Position numbers and translations under genes: made by a program
In this document: positions 6,854 to 11,601 of the stretch, piece after piece
Numbering within the stretch: position 1 is the stretch's first letter
Layout of the letters: the number at the start of each line of letters is the position of its first letter
Notes under the pieces: model-generated
The model's input: the letters and a program-made list of their open reading frames with translations, nothing else
Told to the model about the DNA's origin: nothing
Databases searched by the model: none
NCBI GenBank assembly: GCA_945895265.1
Contig: CAMDEF010000075.1
Coordinates: 1-11,601 of the forward strand
DNA from: Bordetella parapertussis
Lineage (GTDB): Bacteria; Pseudomonadota; Gammaproteobacteria; Burkholderiales; Burkholderiaceae_B
Direction of reading: 5' to 3'
Length of the DNA: 11,601 bases

Positions 6854-7688
6854 GACTTACCCCCTTGGCCTCATGGCCTCCAAGCGCCCGCACTCCGCGT
6901 TCACCATGAAAAAAAGCGTCGACAAAAGGATGTTGTGTTTGCATCACTTGCTCAAGAGACCCCTCAACCAACACTTTCTTTTCAGCCAACACAGCCACTC
7001 GCGTGGCCAACGCTCCAATCGTATCCAAGTCATGCGTCACCATGACCACTGTAAACCCTAGTTCGCGGTGCAAGACACGGATTAAATCCACAAATTCATC
7101 CGAGCGCTGCGGATCAAGTCCCGCAGTGGGCTCATCCAAAAATAGCAACTCGGGATCGAGTGCCAGCGCTCGGGCCAGCGCCACGCGTTTGATCATGCCG
7201 CCCGACAATTCAGACGGCATCAAGGCCGCGTCGCGAGGGGTTAACCCCATCCAGCTTAAACGCATGAGCACCACATCACGAATCAGATCTTCTGGCAGAT
7301 GGTGCACTTCGCGCAAAGGTAGGGCAATGTTATCGAACACCGGAAGTGCCGAAAACAGCGCCCCCGCCTGAAACAGCATACCCCAGCGATGGGTCAACGC
7401 AATACGCTCTGCCCCAACATAATCGTGCACGGGCCGACCAAAGACCTTCACCACACCACTTCGTGGTCGATCCAGACCCAAAATCTGCCGTAATAAGGTG
7501 GTTTTGCCTGAACCCGAACCACCCACTAATGCCAAAATTTCTTTTGGGTATATTTTTAAATTCAAATGTTCATGCACAACATGCGAGCCAAACGCTGTTG
7601 TCAGATCTTGCACATCGATCAGCGGTGTTGCGGTATTGTTGTTGAGCAACACCTCGCTTGGTTGTGCAATCGCAGCGCTCGTCGTCAT
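6840..7688 (-). CDS. MlaF-family ABC transporter ATP-binding protein
   Basis: Cytosolic ATPase that powers the MCE lipid transporter. All nucleotide-binding motifs are intact in the 282-residue protein: Walker A GGSGSGKTT (56-64), Q-loop Q107 in LFQAGALFS, signature LSGGM (161-165), Walker B LLFLDE (181-186) followed by PTAGLDP, and the switch histidine H219 in VTHD. The LFQ-GALF-S wording and an LSGGM signature in place of LSGGQ are typical of the MlaF/Ttg2A group. It has a short non-conserved N-terminal extension (about 1-22) and a C-terminal tail after DAFFHGERG, as in MlaF proteins where the C-terminal end contacts the partner subunit. ATG 7686-7688 overlaps the permease stop by 4 nt (ATGA), and its 3' end overlaps the MCE gene by 14 nt, so the three genes are tightly coupled. 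Confidence 0.94.
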   Translation of the reverse strand: MTTSAAIAQPSEVLLNNNTATPLIDVQDLTTAFGSHVVHEHLNLKIYPKEILALVGGSGSGKTTLLRQILGLDRPRSGVVKVFGRPVHDYVGAERIALTHRWGMLFQAGALFSALPVFDNIALPLREVHHLPEDLIRDVVLMRLSWMGLTPRDAALMPSELSGGMIKRVALARALALDPELLFLDEPTAGLDPQRSDEFVDLIRVLHRELGFTVVMVTHDLDTIGALATRVAVLAEKKVLVEGSLEQVMQTQHPFVDAFFHGERGVRALGGHEAKGVSHGKP

Positions 7689-8815
7689 AGATTCATCTCG
7701 TTGAAAAGAATCGCGTACAACGCGTCGATCAAAATCACGCCGGTGATAGACGTCACCACCGAAGCGGTCGTGCCTCGCCCCAAACTTTCAGTGTTGGGTT
7801 CAATCTGCAAACCAAAATGACAAGCTGCCAAGGCAATCCAAGCACCAAAGGTCACACCTTTGATGACACTGATCCAGTAATTGGTCAGCCCAATCGCGTC
7901 GGGTAAGCGGTCAAAGAACCAAGTGATCGATAAGCCTAGCTGCCACTTTGCAGCCAGCATCCCGCCTAACAACGCGATCGCATCCGTCCATAACACCAGC
8001 AGGGGCATCGCGATGGCCAACGCGATCACGCGCGGCATAATCAAACGCTGACCGTGCGAGATCCCCATCACCTGCATTGCGTCAAGCTCTTGGGTCACAC
8101 GCATGACACCAATTTGCGCAGTAATGGATGAGCCCGAACGCCCCGCCACTAAGATGGCGGCGAGCACTGGGCCAAGCTCACGCACCGTGGCAACCCCCAG
8201 CAACTTGACGATGAACTGACCGGCCCCGAACACAGCGAGCTGCTGCGCCGACAGATACGACAACACCACGCCAATTAAAAATCCGACCAGGGCGGTAATC
8301 CCCAGCGCTTGAGCCCCTACCCGATAGACTTGCGCAGAAATCTCTCGCCAGGGGCCACGTGAAGGACGCGCAAGCAACAGGCCAAGATTGAAGACCAAAC
8401 CACCTAGCAACAACAGCAACTCGCGGCCATGACCGGCCACAACGTAACAGCCCTGACCAAGGGCGCGAATCCACTCGTACCACTGGGTCGCTTTGGGAGC
8501 GGGCTCGTCTGCAATCGGGTGCTGCGCCAAAACATCTAATAAGGCTTGCTGACTTGGGGTGAGAACCGTACCTGGCGGGATACATTGTCCCCAGGCCTGC
8601 CAAAGCAATTGCGCACCTACCGCATCAAGCGTTTGGATGCCAGAGAGATCCCAACGTGTCGTGCTTTTTACCTGAGCCAAGGCCTTGCGCCGCGCCAACA
8701 CTGCGCCGCGCGTCGAAAGCTTTTGCACGTTCCAGTCACCCAAAAGCCGGCAAATCCCACCGTCGTTCACGACAGTCTGAAGCGCTGCAGAATTGACTAA
8801 AACCGGGTCTGGCAA
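7685..8815 (-). CDS. MlaE-family lipid ABC transporter permease with N-terminal STAS domain
   Basis: Inner-membrane permease of the MCE transporter. The 376 residues form two parts. Residues about 18-100 look like a STAS domain, with the strand-turn-helix W-D-L-S-G-I-Q-T-L-D-A-V-G (55-67), resembling the stand-alone MlaB subunit. Residues about 125-376 are the MlaE permease, with an amphipathic lead helix, several transmembrane segments and the conserved block VRELGPVLAAILVAGRSGSS (211-230) through VTQELDAMQVMG that contacts the ATPase; the C-terminal part contains SLGRGTTASVV. Start is TTG at 8813-8815: an in-frame stop lies two codons upstream, and AGGA (8824-8827) sits 8 nt before it. It overlaps the ATPase gene by 4 nt and is the first gene of the minus-strand cluster. 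No mlaB or mlaC follows, consistent with the fusion and with the lipoprotein replacing MlaC. Confidence 0.92.
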   Translation of the reverse strand: MPDPVLVNSAALQTVVNDGGICRLLGDWNVQKLSTRGAVLARRKALAQVKSTTRWDLSGIQTLDAVGAQLLWQAWGQCIPPGTVLTPSQQALLDVLAQHPIADEPAPKATQWYEWIRALGQGCYVVAGHGRELLLLLGGLVFNLGLLLARPSRGPWREISAQVYRVGAQALGITALVGFLIGVVLSYLSAQQLAVFGAGQFIVKLLGVATVRELGPVLAAILVAGRSGSSITAQIGVMRVTQELDAMQVMGISHGQRLIMPRVIALAIAMPLLVLWTDAIALLGGMLAAKWQLGLSITWFFDRLPDAIGLTNYWISVIKGVTFGAWIALAACHFGLQIEPNTESLGRGTTASVVTSITGVILIDALYAILFNEMNL

Positions 8816-8909
8816 AGCTTAGATCCTAAAAATAACGGGTTTGCGGGAGCACAAGGGCACTAACCTCATCTTAGACGATCAATCTTACCTAAGCGCATAG
8901 GTTGGTAAG
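8816..8909. promoter_or_regulatory. Divergent intergenic region between the MlaE-type gene and birA
   Basis: This 94-bp gap must hold promoters for both directions. Leftward, AGGA at 8824-8827 is the permease ribosome-binding site; a weak TTGTGC/TATTTT pair with a 15-nt spacer is the best leftward promoter I see, and it is poor. Rightward I find no credible sigma-70 pair. The most ordered element is the inverted repeat at the birA end. Three copies of ATCTTA or its complement occur (8868-8873, 8882-8887, 8906-8911). Confidence 0.5.
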
Positions 8910-8911
8910 AT
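8882..8911. promoter_or_regulatory. Nested inverted repeats at the birA start
   Basis: The outer arms ATCTTACC (8882-8889) and GGTAAGAT (8904-8911) are perfectly complementary over 8 bp around a 14-nt centre. The inner arms ACCTA (8887-8891) and TAGGT (8898-8902) form an alternative 5-bp pairing. The right outer arm includes the first two bases of the ATG at 8910, and the AGG that may serve as its Shine-Dalgarno lies in the inner arm. It may be a dimeric operator for the divergent promoters or an mRNA hairpin over the birA start; function is inferred. Confidence 0.45.
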
Positions 8912-9845
8912 GATTCTTATGACAGACCTGACAGACAAAAAACAGCGTGCTGAGTTCCTGACGCCGGCGGCATTCGTTGAGCGTTTACGCTTGGCGTTAC
9001 CTAATTTTGGCTCGGTACAGTGGGAGCAAGAGACCGGGTCTTCAAATGATGATCTCAGTCAAGGCATTAAGCGCGGGTCGGTCAACGCCATGCCCTGGCT
9101 GTTGGGCGCCCACACGCAGGGTGCTGCCCGCGGCCGTGCCGCACGCCCCTGGCAGAACACCGCGGGCGACTCCTTGATGTTTTCATGCGCCTTTGCGCCT
9201 GACATACCGCTTGCTCAACTACCGGGTATCTCGCCAGCCTTGGGCGTAGCAACCTGCCTGGCACTCAGACAACTGTTTGCGCCGCTGCTCGGGCAACAGG
9301 CCTGCCAAGCACTTGCCCTCAAATGGCCGAATGACCTGCAATGGGGCTCGGGCAAGCTTGCTGGGATTTTGGTCGAAACGGCACAACGACCTAGTACGCG
9401 CAACCCCTGTCTGGTGATTGGCATTGGCCTTAATTTACGTGGCGCGCGAGCCCTGTCAACGCATTTGGCGCGCGATATTGCGGATGTATCTGAGATCTTG
9501 GCTGGCGTGTCGCCCTCCTCAGAGCTAGACGCTGCCGCCCTTTGCCCCAGCAACATCGTGGTTGCGATTGCTCAAGCGTGGAAAAAGGCCTTAGACGCCT
9601 ACGCCGCAACAGGTTATGCTGCTTTTCAGGATTTGTATCAATCAGTCGATGTGCTTGCGTCGGTGCCTGTCGACATTGTGGATCAGGGGCGTACCTTGCA
9701 TACAGGGATCGCGCAAGGTACTGATTCAAGCGGCAGACTGCTTGTACGAACCGATTCTGCGGTGGTACCTATTTTGGTGGGGGATGTCTCAGTTCGACGC
9801 CTACCCGCCTCTGGGCCTGCCGCAACACTCAAGGGCGCTCGATGA
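8910..9845 (+). CDS. birA: Biotin-[acetyl-CoA-carboxylase] ligase BirA, catalytic domain only
   Basis: Activates biotin with ATP and attaches it to the biotin carboxyl carrier protein of acetyl-CoA carboxylase and other biotin enzymes. The 311-residue protein shows ETGSSNDDL (41-49), a biotinyl-AMP loop ARGRAARPW (73-81; usually GRGRxxRxW), the catalytic lysine K138 in KWPND, GKLAGILVE (148-156) and GIGLN (171-175), followed by a small C-terminal SH3-like domain (about 255-300). There is no N-terminal winged helix, so it is a ligase that cannot act as the classical biotin repressor. ATG 8910 has an AGG about 8 nt upstream; ATG 8919, three codons in, is an alternative. An inverted repeat covers the start. 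It overlaps coaX by 4 nt. Confidence 0.93.
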   Translation: MILMTDLTDKKQRAEFLTPAAFVERLRLALPNFGSVQWEQETGSSNDDLSQGIKRGSVNAMPWLLGAHTQGAARGRAARPWQNTAGDSLMFSCAFAPDIPLAQLPGISPALGVATCLALRQLFAPLLGQQACQALALKWPNDLQWGSGKLAGILVETAQRPSTRNPCLVIGIGLNLRGARALSTHLARDIADVSEILAGVSPSSELDAAALCPSNIVVAIAQAWKKALDAYAATGYAAFQDLYQSVDVLASVPVDIVDQGRTLHTGIAQGTDSSGRLLVRTDSAVVPILVGDVSVRRLPASGPAATLKGAR

Positions 9846-10603
9846 TCGTATTGCTTGACGTTGGAAACAGTCGCATCAAACTCGGTTGGCATCACCCCAC
9901 CATGGGGCGCGAAGCGGCCGTACACGCGATGGCGTTAAGCCCGCTGACTCAGCTACCCGATGCGTTGCGCAAATGGCTCAGTACGCTTCCAGTGCAGCCG
10001 CGCGAAGCCCGGGGGGTGAATGTTGCTGGGCATGTGGTCGCACAATTGATCGAACAGGCGTTGTCAGAGGCTGGTTGCCCGATTCAATGGATCTTACCGA
10101 CGACTGAACATTTGGGCGTGCGTAACACCTACGATAAACCCACCCAACTAGGCGCCGATCGCTGGGCCGCGCTGTTAGGTTTGGCGGGTCACTTTCAAGA
10201 CGCTCAAGCGCCGCTCGTACTGGCCACCTTCGGCACAGCAACCACCATCGACACACTCAGCCCAGACAAAGTGTTTAAGGGCGGTCTTATTTTGCCAGGC
10301 CCCGCTTTGATGCGTCAGTCTTTAGCGCAAGGCACAGCCAATTTACCGCTGGCCAGTGGTGCGACAACCGAATATCCAACCCATACGCTTCAAGCAATCG
10401 CCACCGGCGTCGTGGCAGCGCAGGCGGGTGCCGTTTGGCGTCAATGCGACATCGCTCAAAAATATTTTGGAGTCGCCCCTATTCTTTGTGCCAGCGGTGG
10501 TGGCTGGCCAGAGGTCGAAGCCGAAGTGCGTCGCATGCATGCCAGCTTAAAAATAGAATTTATCGCCAACCCTGTGCTCGATGGACTCGCGCGCATGGTT
10601 TAA
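9842..10603 (+). CDS. coaX: Type III pantothenate kinase CoaX (Baf homologue)
   Basis: Catalyses ATP-dependent phosphorylation of pantothenate, the first step of coenzyme A synthesis, in the cytosol. The 253-residue protein has the ASKHA-fold signatures of the type III enzyme: phosphate-1 motif L-D6-V-G-N-S near the N-terminus, T-Q-L-G-A-D106-R-W (the GADR aspartate is the proposed general base), phosphate-2 motif G-T-A-T-T-I-D137, and GGLILPG (147-153). Length is normal. Its ATG overlaps the birA stop as ATGA, implying translational coupling. In Bordetella the homologous gene, also beside birA, was first described as baf, an accessory factor for BvgAS-activated toxin expression, before its kinase activity was recognised. 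Joining biotin attachment and CoA synthesis in one transcript makes sense for acetyl-CoA carboxylase supply, but that link is inference. Confidence 0.95.
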   Translation: MIVLLDVGNSRIKLGWHHPTMGREAAVHAMALSPLTQLPDALRKWLSTLPVQPREARGVNVAGHVVAQLIEQALSEAGCPIQWILPTTEHLGVRNTYDKPTQLGADRWAALLGLAGHFQDAQAPLVLATFGTATTIDTLSPDKVFKGGLILPGPALMRQSLAQGTANLPLASGATTEYPTHTLQAIATGVVAAQAGAVWRQCDIAQKYFGVAPILCASGGGWPEVEAEVRRMHASLKIEFIANPVLDGLARMV

Positions 10604-10633
10604 CCTGTCATTTTCAACCGAGTGAATCGAGCC

Positions 10634-11601
10634 ATGTCACAACAACAGCCACAAGAACGTACACGCCTCACCGTCAGCCAAGCACGTGACCTCGCCGAAG
10701 CGGTGGTTCGCAAAATGGATTACTCAGTCGAAGATTCTGCCGTCATCGCCGAACACATCATTGATGCAGCACTGTGTGGCTATGAGTACTCAGGCCTGCC
10801 CAAGCTACTTGATGCCATCGAGAGCAAGCGTAATCTGCGCCCCCGAACACCCATGAAAGTCATCAAAGAAACACCGGTGTCGATTGTGTTCGAAGGTGGC
10901 AATAATATCGGGATGCTGGCGATCCAACGCTTAGGCGAAGCTGTTCAAGCTAAAGCCTTGGTCAGTGGGTTTGCCATCGGTGGGGTACAAAACAGCTGGA
11001 TGAGCGGACGCGGCGCACATTACGTTGAAAAGCTCGTCAATCATGACTTGGTCGTCATCCACACCGTCAGCTCACAAAGCTATGTCGCACCGCTTGGCGG
11101 GATCGAGTCGATTTTGGGCACCAACCCACTTACGATTGGCTTGCCGACGGCAAACGGCCCGTTGATTTTTGATATGGGTACCTCGGCCATTATGTACACC
11201 GATCTCACTTTGCGTGAACGCCGTGGTGAAAAATTGCCCGAGGGTGTGGCCATTGATGTGCACGGCAATCCAACCCAAGATCCAACCGCCGCGCGCGAGG
11301 GTGCCTTGCTACCGTTCGCAGGTCACAAAGGTTTTGGCCTGGCATTAATGATGCACGCGATGGGTTTGCTGACCGGCGCCGGTACCACTGCCGATAAAAA
11401 CAACGGGCACCTGATCATCGCGTTTAAACCTGATCTAATGTATTCAGCCGAGCAGTACAAAGAAGATGTCAGCGCCCTGATCACCCGCATTAAAACCTCA
11501 AAGCGGGCACCCGGCGTTGACGAGATTCGTATACCGTCAGAACGCTCTTTCAAAGAACGCGCGCGCAATTTAAAAGAAGGGCTTGAGTTTGATACCGCGG
11601 T
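10634..11601 (+). CDS. Divergent Ldh/malate dehydrogenase-family oxidoreductase (COG2055; 3' end outside window)
   Basis: NAD(P)-dependent 2-hydroxyacid (or imino acid) dehydrogenase fold of the Ldh2/YlbC type; 322 codons are visible and the frame stays open at the window edge. Family landmarks are L-G-T-N-P (161-165), the FDMGTS strand (179-184), LPEGVAID (201-208) with G-N-P-T-Q-D-P, and the G-H-K-G-F-G-L-A-L segment (230-238). Two usual active-site motifs are altered: the family D-S-H-G is E-Y-S53-G here, and N-S-x-H-x-G is N-S-W-M123-S-G, so both conserved histidines are absent; a glutamate after KGxGLALM is also replaced by H241. The reading frame is otherwise well kept, so this is not obvious decay. 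It may use another substrate or have lost oxidoreductase activity. ATG 10634 lies 30 nt after coaX, with only a weak GAG upstream. A shared transcript is likely; a shared pathway is unproven. Confidence 0.85.
   Translation, partial: MSQQQPQERTRLTVSQARDLAEAVVRKMDYSVEDSAVIAEHIIDAALCGYEYSGLPKLLDAIESKRNLRPRTPMKVIKETPVSIVFEGGNNIGMLAIQRLGEAVQAKALVSGFAIGGVQNSWMSGRGAHYVEKLVNHDLVVIHTVSSQSYVAPLGGIESILGTNPLTIGLPTANGPLIFDMGTSAIMYTDLTLRERRGEKLPEGVAIDVHGNPTQDPTAAREGALLPFAGHKGFGLALMMHAMGLLTGAGTTADKNNGHLIIAFKPDLMYSAEQYKEDVSALITRIKTSKRAPGVDEIRIPSERSFKERARNLKEGLEFDTA

Noticed and set aside
7003..7371. Plus-strand open frame of 122 codons opposite the ATPase gene
   Set aside because: Shadow of the ATPase, all of whose motifs are intact on the other strand; composition is serine/arginine-rich as expected for an antisense frame.
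8178..8603. Minus-strand open frame of 141 codons inside the permease gene
   Set aside because: It lies in another frame of the same strand as a clear MlaE coding region with conserved motifs; the translation has no recognisable domain.
8882..8911. Classical BirA-type biotin operator
   Set aside because: The arms do not match the known TTGTAAACC-like half-sites and the adjacent BirA has no winged-helix DNA-binding domain. Kept only as an unexplained inverted repeat.
1..11601. Mobile elements, phage genes, CRISPR arrays, tRNA or rRNA genes, toxin-antitoxin or defence genes
   Set aside because: None seen: all substantial coding space is explained by conserved housekeeping or envelope genes, and no terminal inverted repeats, spacer arrays or structural RNA signatures were found by eye.

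Overview
The window is a compact, nearly gap-free piece of a Gram-negative chromosome, most likely from a betaproteobacterium of the order Burkholderiales. It looks close to the Alcaligenaceae (Bordetella relatives), with a more moderate GC content than Bordetella itself. This placement rests on recognised protein families and gene order, not on a database search. Typical traits are the dac-dat-ybeD-lipB-lipA order, the MlaE/ATPase/MlaD/lipoprotein cluster, and birA overlapping coaX (called baf in Bordetella).

Left and middle (positions 1 to about 8815): ten genes all read on the minus strand. In transcription order, right to left, they are: a STAS-MlaE fusion permease, an MlaF-type ATPase, an MlaD-type MCE protein, a PqiC-like auxiliary lipoprotein, an alpha/beta hydrolase, a PBP5-family D,D-carboxypeptidase with a DPKA repeat linker, a D-amino-acid transaminase, a YbeD/DUF493 protein, lipB (octanoyl transfer) and lipA (sulfur insertion; its C-terminus lies beyond the window start). 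Overlaps of 4 and 14 nt and gaps mostly under 100 nt suggest one or a few operons. A TATAAT box just upstream of the carboxypeptidase may give the second half its own promoter. The first four genes form an envelope lipid transporter, the next ones concern peptidoglycan and D-amino acids, and the last three concern lipoylation of 2-oxoacid dehydrogenases.

Right (about 8816 to 11601): after a divergent intergenic region of about 95 bp, three genes read on the plus strand. They are birA (biotin-protein ligase without the DNA-binding domain), coaX (type III pantothenate kinase, overlapping birA by 4 nt) and a COG2055 Ldh-type oxidoreductase cut by the window end. The Ldh protein lacks both histidines normally conserved in the family's active site.

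No rRNA, tRNA, CRISPR, insertion sequence or phage gene was seen, and no stretch over 300 bases lacks a gene. Most of the window is conserved housekeeping sequence. The points most worth a second look are the His-less Ldh protein; similar inverted repeats over the translation start regions of lipA and birA; the MCE transporter paired with a PqiC-like lipoprotein; the in-frame 12-bp repeat in the carboxypeptidase; and a 17-bp tandem duplication that doubles the stop codon of the MCE gene.
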